Shown here one piece after another: positions 1 through 10,688 of a DNA stretch of 64,000 nucleotides. The stretch spans positions 37,456,405 to 37,520,404 of the forward strand of contig CM065301.1 in NCBI GenBank assembly GCA_032871835.1, written 5' to 3'. How positions within the stretch are numbered: position 1 is the stretch's first letter; each line of letters starts with the position of its first letter. A program made the position numbers and the translations under genes. Source of the stretch: Dipteronia dyeriana. Taxonomy: Eukaryota > Streptophyta > Magnoliopsida > Sapindales > Sapindaceae. The notes beneath the pieces were generated by a model. The model was not told the origin of the DNA and did no database searches. It worked only from the letters and a program-made list of their open reading frames with translations.

Positions 1-243
1 TTCCAATTTTTATCTTCTTTTTAAAACAATGCAATTCTAACAATGCTTAATGAATATTGCAAACAAAGACACACAATATTTACGTGGTAAATCCTCCAAA
101 GAGGAAACATCCACGTGATGATACCACAACCACCAGCAAAAGCAAATCCATTATTTCAAATAGAGTTACACACTCAAGCAATCACACATGCTCTACAAGC
201 TCTCACTCTCACTCTATCTTGAACCTAGTGATCTACTAAGTGG

Positions 244-475
244 ACTTCCTATCCAAGACCCCCTGTCTCCAGGAAGATTTCTTGCTCACCTATCCGGATC
301 CTCCCGACCCTAGGTAAGACTTCTTACTTGACTATCCGAGTCCTCCGGACTCTAGCCAAGACTTCCTTACTCGACAATCCGAGGCTTCACACCTCTTGCC
401 AAGACTTCTACTTGCTTAGCTATCCAAGTCCTCCCGACTCTAGCTAAGACTTACAATTGCTCAAATCAAAGAATC
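244..475 (-). repeat. About 43-bp minisatellite in the B LTR (about 5 units)
   Basis: Degenerate units on the minus strand each start near GAAGTCTTG and carry either a GGATCCGGATAG-like or a GACTCGGATAG-like core. The same array lies at the same LTR position in every B copy in this window, with different unit counts. Confidence 0.8.
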
Positions 476-1263
476 ACTCTAAGATATGAGACTTTCTACC
501 TCTTCATAAGGCATCTAAGTGATCATGAATGCAAAACGCAAACAAGCACTCAACATAGAAAATGATGATCAACAAATTCTATGGACATGCAACTAGATGA
601 CTAAATTATGCTTTCAAAGATCAATCACAAAATGTATCTAGAAAACTTAAGCATGTTATCAACTAAAAACATAGATATGAAAAATATAGACATCAATTGA
701 AACAAAACCTAGTTCTTAGAAAAAATGAAATTAGATCTAGAAACAATCAATCAAGCATAAGAACAAAGGATTTCTAGAAACAATTTCACGTTTATCAAGT
801 TTAGCACAAATCATTCAATATATCACAAATCTAGCTAAACTTGAAAATCAAATCAACAAACCACAAAATAATACCAAAATCATCCTAGTCATGCTTCTTA
901 ATCAAATAACATCAATCAATAAAAAGATCTAAAAAGAAAACTAAGAAGAAGATGATTTTACCAACAAGGATACAATCACGAACTGAAGATCAGATCACAA
1001 CGAACAATGTAGACATCCTTTGGTTCTGTAAATGCTTTGGGTTTGTATAAATCTTCAAGACACTCGAAATCGGTTTTTGAATCAAGTGATTCGGAGTAGA
1101 AATGAAGAAGTTATCACAAAATCAAAAATCAAAATGTTGAGAGAAAAATTCTGCACTTGTTCTTCAATTTCTCAACTTGTTCTTATCTATTGAAATGAGA
1201 GGGAATGAGAGGTTTTAAAGAGTGAAAAGCCAAAAAGACATTATTGCCATTCTTCCTTAGTGT

Positions 1264-1345
1264 CTCCCCGAGATGGCACGTGGGCATCTCAAGGCAGAGC
1301 ACTCTTGTGGCCGAGATGGCCATGCGCCATCTCGGGATGGTGCTT
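1264..1345. promoter_or_regulatory. B LTR hairpin cluster (CCGAGATGG / CCATCTCGG)
   Basis: Inverted repeats alternate here: GAGATGGCACGTGGGCATCTC, then CCGAGATGGCC and GCGCCATCTCGG. The same cluster is seen in the other B LTRs, about 50-100 bp upstream of their TATA-like box. A regulatory role is inference from position and conservation. Confidence 0.5.
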
Positions 1346-2123
1346 GGTGATGGCTTAAGCCATCGCACCTCACCCCTTGCGCTCTCCTCGCGTGCTTCGA
1401 CCATTCTTTGGCCTCCGAACTCCGAGTTTGAATCCATTTGAAGATTACAAATTGGGTCTCCTTCATGGACATGGAAATATAAGATACTAAACCCAGAAAA
1501 TATGAATTCGACTCGATATATGAAGACGAACACAATGTATGCAACATGAGTTTAAAGTGTAGTATCTTTTGACTTAGAACTTGAAATCAATAGAATGAGT
1601 AACCGAAATGACCGGAACTCAATCATGAACAATATAATACTAAAATAAAGTTCAAGATCCATGTTAAACAAACATATAAGCAAACAAACACATTTCACAA
1701 AAGAATACAAACTACATAGAGATAGTCTCCGATCATGCATTTTCCAAAACATGTTACTTTCATACCAATGCATGAGCATTCAACTTCAAGTGTGTGAAAG
1801 TGTTATACCAAATGATGTGCTATGATGCAGGGACAAAAATATATGAATTGTGTGTGTGTGTGCATATAATGATGCACAACTAAGTAGGGACACATACGAA
1901 TGAATTGTGTGTGTGTTCGCCTACGCCTTGCAAGAGAAAGAAGGATCTCGATACCTTAGCATCTAAGAATAGTACTAATCCTCTTGAAGACAAACTTTGC
2001 ATCATGAGAAGTTGCTTTTCTTCCTTGAAGCTCTTATCATCATGAACCACTTAAGCAACTAAGCATTACAAAGAAATGAAGTTTTGTTATGGAATCAAGC
2101 CAACACAAATCTAAAACCTAACA

Positions 2124-2303
2124 TAGACGTATCCATATATTGAGTAGTCATCTATAAAGATGACATAATACTCATAACCACCCCTAGCTTTAACATTCAT
2201 CGATCCGCAGATGTCTATATGTGTAAGCTCTAGCGGTTCTTTAGCTCTAAGCCTTTTTCCAGTAAAGGTCTCTTAGTCATCTTACCTTTCAGACAAGATT
2301 CGT
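2124..2303 (-). pseudogene. Copia integrase fragment (pre-integrase zinc end plus integrase core start)
   Basis: The minus-strand translation reads an SCLKGKMTKRPF block followed by AKEPLELTHIDICGSMN and YEYYVIFIDDYS. These match the junction between the GAG-pre-integrase domain and the integrase core of Copia polyproteins, including the first catalytic Asp (HIDICG). About 60 codons remain. The fragment is cut on one side by the family B LTR at 2123. On the other side it is joined directly to the middle of a family A LTR at about 2303. The LTR 3' half, primer site, gag and protease of this minus-strand element are therefore deleted. Confidence 0.8.
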
Positions 2304-3869
2304 AGATTTACTTGGTGGTTAAGAATCCTTTTCAAAAAGGAATTCTATCCTAACACCAAGACTCCTAATCCAACTCAAAATGTATTTGTAACCATATTAA
2401 AGACTTCCTAATTTGATTAGATAAATAACTCCTTTTATTTATCTACTTATCAAATATAGTCTTTAACATTAACTATACTACCAACAATAGTATAGTTTTT
2501 AGGAGACCATCTCCTAATACGAAAAGATTTTGATTTTTAATTAAATAATTAATTAATCAAGAAATTAATTAATTTCCATTTAATAAAATAATAATAAAAT
2601 AAAAATAATATATTTAAGTTATTCACCATAGCCATTGTCGCCCATGCCTAGTATAAAGGCCATATATTATTTTTCGTATTTTATTAAATCCATTGGACTT
2701 TAATAAAAAGTCCACATGTGAACTAGACCTATTCTTACAAAAAGAAACAAGTTCACATGCCTTATTACAATTCTAGATGAACCCTTAAATTGGTCCGATA
2801 GAATATATCAAGTGATCCATGCAAGTTCGTGTGGATTGGGGATCTTTTGGGCTATCTAAATTTAAGCTCCAATAGACACAACCCAATCACAATCAACAAA
2901 TGATTCACTTAGGTCCAATCTATTTAATTTTAGTTAATTCCACTAAAGAATTAAAATTGAACTCTTAAATAAAGATAGAATAAGTTGATGTTACTCATTC
3001 GTACCTTAGACAACCTTATTGGAGAAAGTGTATCCTCGTGAAGAATACCAGTAATCGCCAAGAGCTCATAGACAGCCTATAGCTTTCCAAGTTACCATAT
3101 TTACTCATATGACCACATTTTGAACTTGGATATTTTGACTTGTCCAGAAGCCATGTTTCAATAGACACTATTGAAAACTTAACGTTAAGATTTAATATCA
3201 AATACCTCAAAAAATCCATATGATGGTATTCTACTCTCATTCAATAAATGAAGCCACGATGTCCATATCTATAAATGAAGTCTTCTATCGATTAACAAAT
3301 GAATACCACCAAACTATCGAGGATAGACTATGCTATATAATCGTACTCATTGATAGCTCAAATGATAACACTTGCAGCCACAAGTCCATCATTTATCTCA
3401 TGATTGAGATAGACTCTCTGATTGTCTTCAAATGAAAACTTTTATCTATTGACGGTTCTAGATAAAGTATTTCATTTTGATCCTATTCAATGCACCCAGT
3501 GCACTAGATTCTTTTGCCCAAAGACACCACACTTTGATGATTTTAGACTCATCATAACACATTTGATCCCACTCAAATGCTAGAAAAAGAATCTACAACT
3601 TTGACAAGATAAAGGCGCCCAACCTTCTATCTTAAGTTGTGAATATTATTTAAGACTAACTAAGAATTGTGTCTACCTCATACATATCTAGATGTATGAA
3701 CAATTCTTCTTTTCTCATAGTCTTTTGACCTTATGATTATTTACTTTTGACAATTATAATAATTAAACTATAAATGCTATAAGATTTGTTAAACTAGAAA
3801 TCTCTTAATTCATATGAAACGATTGTTAATTACAATATTACACTCTTGCTATCGAGCATAATCCTAACA
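2304..3869 (-). mobile_element. Family A LTR, minus strand, 3' part deleted
   Basis: On the minus strand the LTR starts at 3869 with TGTTAGGATTATGCTCGATAG. It matches the LTR at 24897-27152 and the minus-strand copies at 32567-35046 and 45645-62524 over about 1.57 kb. Homology stops at about 2304 inside the LTR, where the integrase fragment begins. By orientation this is the 5' LTR of a minus-strand A element. Its 5' edge abuts plus-strand A-type pol sequence, so it appears to have inserted into an older plus-strand A element. I could not see both target-site copies. Confidence 0.8.
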
Positions 3870-5334
3870 ACAATTCCACAATAGGTTTCACAATCTATCC
3901 CAATTGTAAGTTCCCTACCAACACAAGATCAACAATTTACCATACCGTGGCGGAAGGGTTAGTAGACAACCCGAGAGATACATCGATCTAGGAGAATCTC
4001 CTGGATGATGATGATCCCTATATGTACATGGAAGCAATGGAAGATGTTGATTATCGCTATTGGCAAAAGGCAATGAAATCCAAAATTGAATCTATGTTCA
4101 AAAACAAAGTCCGATCTCTTATAGACTTGCCTAAAAGGATAAAACCCATCGGGTGCAAGTGAGTATACAAGAGGAAAAGAGGAATGGATGGAAATGTGAA
4201 AACCTTTAAAGCTAGATTGGTAGCTAAAGGTTACACACAGAAGGAACGTCTTGATTATGAGGAAACCTTCTCTCCTATGGCCATGCTTAAATCCATTAGG
4301 ATACTCTTATCCATTGCGGCATCTCTAGACTTAGAGATTTGGCAAATGGACGTCAAGATAGCTTTCCTTAATGGAAGTCTTGACGAAAGCATCTATATGA
4401 TGCAACCAGAAGGATTCATTGAAAAAGGCCAAGAGGAAATAGTATGCAAGTTGCAAAGATTCATATATGGATTGAAGCAAGCATCCAGATCCTGGAACAT
4501 AAGGTTTGATCATGCCCTGAAAAGTTTTCGATTTATTCAAAACCTTGATGAACCCTGTGTATACAAAAGGATTAAAGGTGACAAGTTGTTTTTCCTAGTT
4601 CTTTACATTGATGATATATTACTCATCAGAAACGATGTTGGTGTATTAACACCAGTAAAAGAATGGTCAGCAAAACAATTTGATATGAATGACTTATGAG
4701 AAGCAAGTTATATTCTTGGTATCCAAGTCATAAGGGATAGAAAGAATATAAAGATTGCATTATCCCAAGCTTCATACATAGATAAAATGTTGTCTAGGTT
4801 TTCCATGCAAGATTCTAAGAATGGTAAGTTACCTTTCAGACATGGAATCAAACTTTATAAGGAACAAGTTCTTAAGAATGAGCATGGAGAGCAATTCATG
4901 AGTAGGGTTCCATATGCCTCGGCATTTGGGAGTCTCATGTATGCAATGCTCTGCACTAGACCAGATATTTGATTTGTTGTTGGCATAGTTAGCAGGCTTC
5001 AATCGAAACCTGGTCCTGATCACTGGACAACAGTCAAGCGTATTTTCAAGTATCTCAGGAGAACAAGAGATTATATTCTTGTATACTCTGAGGGGATTTA
5101 ATTCCCATTGGGTATACATATTTCGATTTCCAATAGGATTCTGACTCCAGAAGATCAACATCAGGATCTGTGTTTACACTTGGAGGAGGGCAGTCATATG
5201 GAGGAGTATCAAGCAATCTTGTGTTGCTGACTCCACCACGGAAACCGAGTATGTTACCACATGTAAGACTGCTAAAGAGGTTGTCTGGCTCCACCAATTC
5301 TTGATTGACTTAGAAGTGGTTCCTGATGCGAATA
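3870..5334 (+). pseudogene. Angela-like Copia reverse transcriptase and RNase H, first part
   Basis: This is the 3' part of a Copia polyprotein. From 4028 one frame gives EAMEDVDYRYWQKAM, a stop near 4160 (a Trp codon in relatives), then the RT core: KARLVAKGYTQ, YEETFSPMAML, IWQMDVKIAFLNG, LKQASRSWN and the active-site box LYIDDILLI. Stops at 4697-4699 and 4970-4972 break the same frame. Frameshifts after about 5090 break the RNase H start, which is still visible as CKTAKEVVWLHQFL. The IWQMDVK/YIDDILLI style is typical of the Angela (BARE/WIS) branch. The gene is cut at 5334 by a minus-strand D element and resumes at 12316. The linker at 3870-4027 is too decayed to assign. Confidence 0.88.
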
Positions 5335-7188
5335 TGAATGTTTCCTAAAACGTGTGTGTCTATAACCTAAAGGGGGGGTGAATATTTTTAATTGAATCAA
5401 TTACTGATTTTTCGATTAATCAATATTAACACAAATTACCCAAATAAACAAGCATTCAATAAAATCAATTATGCTTAAAACACTAAAAACACATAATATT
5501 TACGTGGAAACCATCCAAATGGGAAAAACCATGGGCTGATATGTGCACCACACTTTATCCTCAAATCAACTATTGAATGAAAGTTTACAACCTAGGCTGA
5601 CCGCCTGTCACACCCTCCATTACTAACCCTTTCACTCTATCCAACGGGCCTTAATAGTGATTATTGATCTATTTGCTTGTGCACTAACAACTTAGTCACA
5701 AGACTTAACCTCAATGAAGAGTCAAACAACCTAAGTGAATATGATAAAATATTCAAACATGCAAGTAATGCTAAGCAACACTAAATGCTTATCTAAAAAA
5801 TTAAGAATGTCACTAAGTACAATTCCTAGATATCAATGTCTAAATGAATGTTCATAAAGACTTAACTAGATATAGTTATGTAACATTATATCCTAGTTAT
5901 CAAACAAAGGACCAACCAACACAAGTTGTCATTAAGCATGGCAAGGACTATAATGCAATCGTCAAATGCAATCAATGAGTTCTAAACAATATCTAAAAGT
6001 AAGGTATAAAGATTTAAACATGTCCTTCCTCAGTAAAGCTACCCGAATAAGAATCCTTGACTGGTTCTTTGAATTCACCCAGGTTCGGGTCCATCAGCAG
6101 TGACAAGTGCCCTATGAAGACTCGCTTTCGCTACAGCTCCGGACTATATTCCATCCCGAGAGACAACCAATACGCAACCCTGTGGTCGACATTCCATTCC
6201 CCTTAGTCGTAGGTGCTCATTCTATTTTGATTTGAATGGGCAGGGTCTCCCGAGGGAAAATGGTCACAAATCCTAGCTATCACAAAATATAAATCTCAAC
6301 CAACAATCATCAATCCAAGCATGCTATAAATGCAGTTAACCTCAATGACATACAATTAATCAACAATAATTGCTAAACCTAGGCATACATGTCATAAGAA
6401 TGGAACAAGAGATTCTGGGGCATGTAGAGATTACCTAGTCAAAGACAAACAATAAAATCTATGCTTGGAAGATGCAAGAAGATGCAAGATGCTTATAGAT
6501 TGAAGGTTGGTTGAGTCAAGAAGTGTTCTTTGGAGCTCTCTCTCTCTCTTAGAGTCAATTTCTCTCTCAAAGAAAGGCTTGAACAATAAAAATGGCTTCT
6601 TGGACTCCCCAAGCCAAAGAGAAGAGAAGAGAACATATATATAATGTGCCCTACACGAAATGGCATCATTTTGCACAAAGGGTAACTAAATCCCGTCATG
6701 ACCATTGTACGTGTCGCGGCCTATGCAAGTGTCCAGACTGCGGTAGAGCCAGCGGTGCATCGCTTGGGAACCTCAGCATGAGAGACCGTTGTGCATGCAA
6801 CAAGCACAGGCTGCGGTAGCAGCAGCGTGTAATGCGTGGAGAACACAGTTGTGCATACCGCGGCAGAGGCAATGTACAGGGAGTGGTCCCAGCGGCGGTT
6901 AAGAGGAAAATCCTTTTCTAAGGGCAAACAAAATGCATGAAACACCCAAGCAAGAGTTATGGTGAAAAAGTACACAATTATAAGATTTAAGCATTCATGC
7001 AAGATGATCAAAAACATGCATGAGAGTGTGTGTGTGCACTAAAACTCTTCAAACAAGGTTAAGAAAGTTATTTACCTTTTGAAGCTTGAGCTAGGTCTTG
7101 AGCAATGATGGCCTAAACTACCCTTACACATTAATCCCCAAATGTGGTTGTCAACGAAATGAGCAAATCAAAAACTGAGGAACTTACA
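5335..7188 (-). repeat. 3' LTR of the minus-strand D element
   Basis: On the minus strand it runs from TGTAAGTTCCTCAG at 7188 to the TTCA end at 5335. Compared with its partner at 10689-12315 it is about 230 bp longer because of one internal insert at about 6017-6252. Near its 3' end it carries the seven-base C/G run followed by TAGGTTATAGACACAC that marks D LTRs. A TATA-like TTATATATAT lies on the minus strand near 6636-6645. Confidence 0.9.
6017..6252. other. LTR-specific insert with organellar LSU rRNA sequence
   Basis: The partner LTR reads GATTTAGCTAGAAGGGTAAAATGG at this place, as do other D copies with small changes. Here about 236 bp replaces roughly ten bases of that segment. Within the insert, the minus strand of about 6074-6141 reads GCGAAAGCGAGTCTTCATAGG, a CTTGTCACTGCTGATGG block and ACCCGAACCTGGGTGA. 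From memory this matches plant plastid 23S rRNA (domain II region) almost exactly. I could not identify the rest of the insert (6017-6073 and 6142-6252). Filler capture during break repair is an inference. Confidence 0.65.
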
Positions 7189-8410
7189 ATCTCCCCATTT
7201 GGCTATTTCGTGACATAACCACCACTCACAATTCATCATCACCAATAAACAAACTAAATGACAAGGGGTTAACAAACACATTCTACATTACAAAGAGAAA
7301 CCTAAGTCTAGATCTTCAAATCTTCTTTCTCTTGTAGAATAACCATCCCTACAAAACAAAGTAACTACACTTTCCAAGACAAGTGTATGTGAGGTGAACA
7401 AGATAAATAAATAACAAAAGCAATTTGCATACTATAGAAACAAGCAGCACTAACAATGCAAATGCAAATACTTCCCCTAAATTGGTTAACTCCCCCTCAA
7501 TTGGTTAACTCCCCCTTCACAAGTCAAACTCCCCATCATATGCAACCCTCAACTCCCTCTAAATCCATACTACTCCCCATTTTTGTCATGAGATAGAAAA
7601 AAGAGTATCCTCTTAAGAAGGTATTAGCAATGAGAGCTTATGGCACAAGACATATGCATAATCATATAAACAAATTTATGCAACTCAATTAAGAAGAGAG
7701 AATCAAGGAGTTTAATTTCATAAAAAAATGTGTGAACGAATGCTTTGTATACAATACAAGTTGTATTCAAGATCAAAACATGGTATTTGGCAAAGCAAAA
7801 TAACAAGGGTTTCCAAGAGAATTCAAACCAATTTCACCCTTTGACATGGAATAAGCAAGATATAGATTGTAAAATAAATTCATTTTAAGAACAACTATAT
7901 CAAACTTTACAAGCAAAACAAGACATGAGCGACTATTGCACCCTTTTTTATTTTTCCAGGTGGAATGCCCATATGATAGTAGCCTTGTTCAACAAATAAA
8001 GAGAGAGACTTTTTGGATTGTAAAATCCTTGAAACGGATACAAGATCCTTATTGATTGAAGTCTCATAATTGCTTTCACACATAAATTTTTGCATTCATT
8101 TTAGAGTATTCAAAAAATCTCATCATGCATATCAATTTAAAGCATGTCATAGAAATAATCAACATTTCATGAAGATCAATTCTAGGTCATTCAAAATGTA
8201 CTTCCCAATCACTTCTCCTAGTCCAAAAATGCATGTTTGGTCATAAATAAGACATGGATTGCATGTAAAGCAAATTTGCAAACTTATAAAAAAAATGTGC
8301 ACTTTATCATCTCAAGCAATCAAAGAAGCATAAATATTATCAATGACCACAATGCATTGCCAATTTGCTCTCTTTGCTTGAGCTCCCCATATGGGGTCAA
8401 TCAAAATAAG
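7189..8410 (-). other. 3' untranslated region of the D element with repeated polypurine tracts
   Basis: No coding homology is visible. Next to the LTR, 7189-7199 is the minus-strand tract ATGGGGAGAT. Further copies on the minus strand lie at about 7471-7477, 7491-7497, 7509-7517, 7529-7534 and 7572-7583, all of the form AGGGGGAGT or AATGGGGAG. Two of them form a tandem duplicate of a 19-bp AATTGGTTAACTCCCCCTC unit (plus strand, about 7480-7517). Multiplied polypurine tracts upstream of the 3' LTR are a known Sirevirus trait. The remainder (7590-8410) resembles the D element region at 30600-31480. Confidence 0.7.
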
Positions 8411-9310
8411 TCAAGAGGGGATATGAGTCCCTATGGACTTACCAATTCCATTAGACCTAGTTGAGCCTATGGGTGAACCCTTAGTAAAATGGCATATGAG
8501 TTCATCTTTTCTAATCCACTTATGTGACACATTGTCATTCCTAGTGGTCAAGATCATCATATTACTCCTAGGATCATTGACACTAGCTTTCCTAGGCACA
8601 TGCATATTGGCTCTAGTCCTTTTTCTTTCAATCATGTTCTTAGTTCTACACATGTTAATGTATTTGAAGCAATTTGATCTAATATGACCATTAACACCAC
8701 AAAAATGACATGAAGGAATAAAATGAGGGGTTATACCATTCCTTTGTGAGGACAAAGGTTCTTTCTCATATCTTTGAGCTTTCTTTTTGTGTGGTGTTGG
8801 TTCTTTTCTCCCTTGTGGTTAAGTTGGAGATGATTGCTTCCTTAGTTGAACATGCAGAAAGTGCTCCTTGGCTTGATGGCATTTAGAATGAGGAACTATT
8901 GATTGATGTTCTCTTATTGGTTGAGCTTGAGCTTGACTCCTTGGTGCCATCTTGACTTAGATATTCTTAGAGTACTCTTCTAGTTCAATTTTCTTCCTAG
9001 GATGAAGTGGAGGAAGTGGCTATTTAAAGTCCATGCTCTTGACGAATACCGTCTTGCTAGGGGTTGAGGTCTCCTTGTCATCTTCAAGCCCTAGACCTCT
9101 CTTGTCACTTGGCTTCTTGTCGACTCCCAACATATGATCAAGCTTCTCCATACTCGAAATCGTCTTAGCAGTCAACTCTCTAGCTTCTCTAAGATCCTCC
9201 TTCAAACTTTCTTCCACCTTTCTTACAATCTTCATTTTCTCACTTAAATTGGTCACTTCGGTTGATAGCTTGTGGTTCTCTTCCTTTAGCTTTAACCTCT
9301 TTCTTCATAT
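8411..9310 (-). pseudogene. D element gag, C-terminal part with second zinc knuckle
   Basis: The open stretch at 9256-9020 encodes a charged, probably coiled-coil segment (LSEKMKIVRKVEESLKEDL). The stretch at 8755-8411 contains CHFCGVNGHIRSNCFKY, a clean CX2CX4HX4C knuckle. In full-length D elements the protease follows this point; compare LDSGCSRLM at about 27600 in the plus-strand copy. Here translation ends at 8411 and the sequence passes straight into the 3' untranslated type. The pol deletion breakpoint is therefore close to 8411. Frame breaks separate this part from the main gag. Confidence 0.75.
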
Positions 9311-10556
9311 TCAACCTTGAGCATTAAAAATGCTCAATGAAAGGTTCATACTCTCTACATTTCCATTTGTAGAGTGAGATGAGGAACTCTCATCACTAGA
9401 GTCATCACTAGTGTCTCTTGTTGTCACATTTACTACACTTCCATATGTAGCTTCATCAATCACACTTCTAGCTACTTTATCTTCAATTTCTCCCATAGAG
9501 TCACAAATTAAGGCCTTGTTGCCTTTTCCAAAATCTTTTACAAGGGAGGCTCCAAAAGCCGTATAGTTAAGAATAACCTCTTCATCACTTGAATAATCTT
9601 TTTCACTTCCTCTCTCACTTGATGAGGCAGCCACCACATTTTGTTTCTTCTTTTTCTTCGTCGAATTAGCACACTCTGTGGCTATATGACCGAACCCACT
9701 ACACTCATAGCATTGAATTCCTTTTCTTGTAGGCTTCTCTTGCCTTGGCTCAATCTTCTTCTTTGAGTCATTCTTATGAAGTTTCATAAACTTCTTGAAT
9801 CTCTTCACCATAAGAGTCATCTCCTCATCTAAGTCATCATCCTCCATTTCTACTTTAGATGTCTTCAAGGCTATGTTCTTTTGCTTTTTATGATGTAGGT
9901 GTAGAAGTCCACCTAGACTCATAGGCTATAAGCCTTCCAATCACTTCACTCGACTTCATAGTCTTGTAGTTGCTATTTTCTTCCAGTGCCGTCACCTTAG
10001 ACTCAAATCTCTTGGGGAGTGACCTCATGATCTTTTGCTTGATCCTTCTATCCGAATATTGGTCACCTAGTTGATGGCTTTGATTTACAATGTCTATCAA
10101 CTTCACTTGGAAGTCATTAAAGAACTTGTCCTCTTCCATCAGAATTATCTCAAATTGCATTTGAAAGACTTGAAGCTTTGAGTCCTTGACCACTTCGGTT
10201 CCTTCATGAGCCATTTGTACAATCTCTCAATCCTCCTTTGCATACCTAGTATTTTGAATAAACCTGTATTTATTGTCATCCACGGCACATAAGATTGCAT
10301 GCATAGACTTGTTGTTCTACTTGGAAGCTTCAAGATGTTGTGTGCTCCATAGAGACTTAGGCTTGAAAACTTCATCGCTATCATCATTAATCATCTTCGG
10401 AAGAGTGTACACATCTTCAATCGCCATCCATGCACGGTCATCTATTTGGCAAATATAAGACTCCATCTTGTCTTTCCATGAGGCATAATTATCACCTTTA
10501 AGCAAAGGTGGTCTTATACTTGATGCTCCCTCTTTGCTCATCCCAAGCTCACTCAT
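9311..10556 (-). pseudogene. D element gag, N-terminal and first zinc knuckle
   Basis: This is a Copia capsid/nucleocapsid gene. The start at 10556 (MSELGMSKEGASS) leads into RPPLLKGDNYASWKDKMESY, the conserved opening of plant Copia gag proteins. Stops occur at about 10315 and 10230. The same frame then resumes with the UBN2-type capsid region (LPKRFESKVTALEE). A frameshift near 9905 leads to the nucleocapsid part, with CYECSGFGHIATEC (CX2CX4HX4C) at about residue 70 of the 9922-9311 frame. A Ser/Asp-rich acidic tail follows. The layout matches Sirevirus gag. With two stops and one shift it cannot yield one protein. Confidence 0.88.
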
Positions 10557-10673
10557 AGTGTTTGGGTTATATGAATGAGATGCAAATGCAATGCACCACA
10601 CAAGATGCAAACAACAAAAATGCACAAGCAAGACACACACAGAGCACGGATCACCTAAGTATATCTAGGCACC

Positions 10674-10686
10674 GGCTCTGATACCA
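10674..10686 (-). other. Primer binding site (tRNA-Met type) of the D element
   Basis: The minus strand reads TGGTATCAGAGCC two bases inside the right LTR. It is complementary to the 3' end of plant initiator tRNA-Met, the usual Copia primer. Confidence 0.92.
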
Positions 10687-10688
10687 AG

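Larger units (their letters stand above)
1..2123 (-). mobile_element. Family B LTR, minus strand, cut by the window edge
   Basis: Read on the minus strand, this begins at 2123 with TGTTAGGTTTTAG, the start shared by all family B LTRs here. It then follows the same order of landmarks as the copies at 12561, 47742 and 55655: the AC-rich segment, the AAAAGATACTACACTTT block, the CCATCTCGG hairpins, and the GAAGTCTTG minisatellite. Its last part (about 1-110) diverges from the other copies, so the true 3' end is probably just outside the window. It interrupts a minus-strand Copia integrase fragment that starts at 2124. The small ORFs inside it are not conserved between LTR copies. The Copia/Sirevirus-like assignment is inferred from the gag in the complete copies. 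Confidence 0.85.

Noticed and set aside
1183..1547. Overlapping ORFs of 96-116 codons on both strands
   Set aside because: They lie in a GC-richer part of a B LTR, with inverted repeats making both strands open. The frames are not conserved in the other B LTRs.
6074..6141. A functional rRNA gene
   Set aside because: Only about 68 bp of LSU-like sequence is present, inside a foreign insert in an LTR.
6592..6819. ORF with Cys-rich peptide, repeated at 11719-11946, suggesting a small secreted protein
   Set aside because: It is the same position of the two D LTRs, so duplication reflects the LTR pair. The frame is antisense to the element and covers the CCGCGG palindromes.
8433..8687. Plus-strand ORF with hydrophobic stretches, possible membrane protein
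   Set aside because: It is the complement of the gag zinc-knuckle region on the minus strand; the minus-strand CCHC motif explains the openness.
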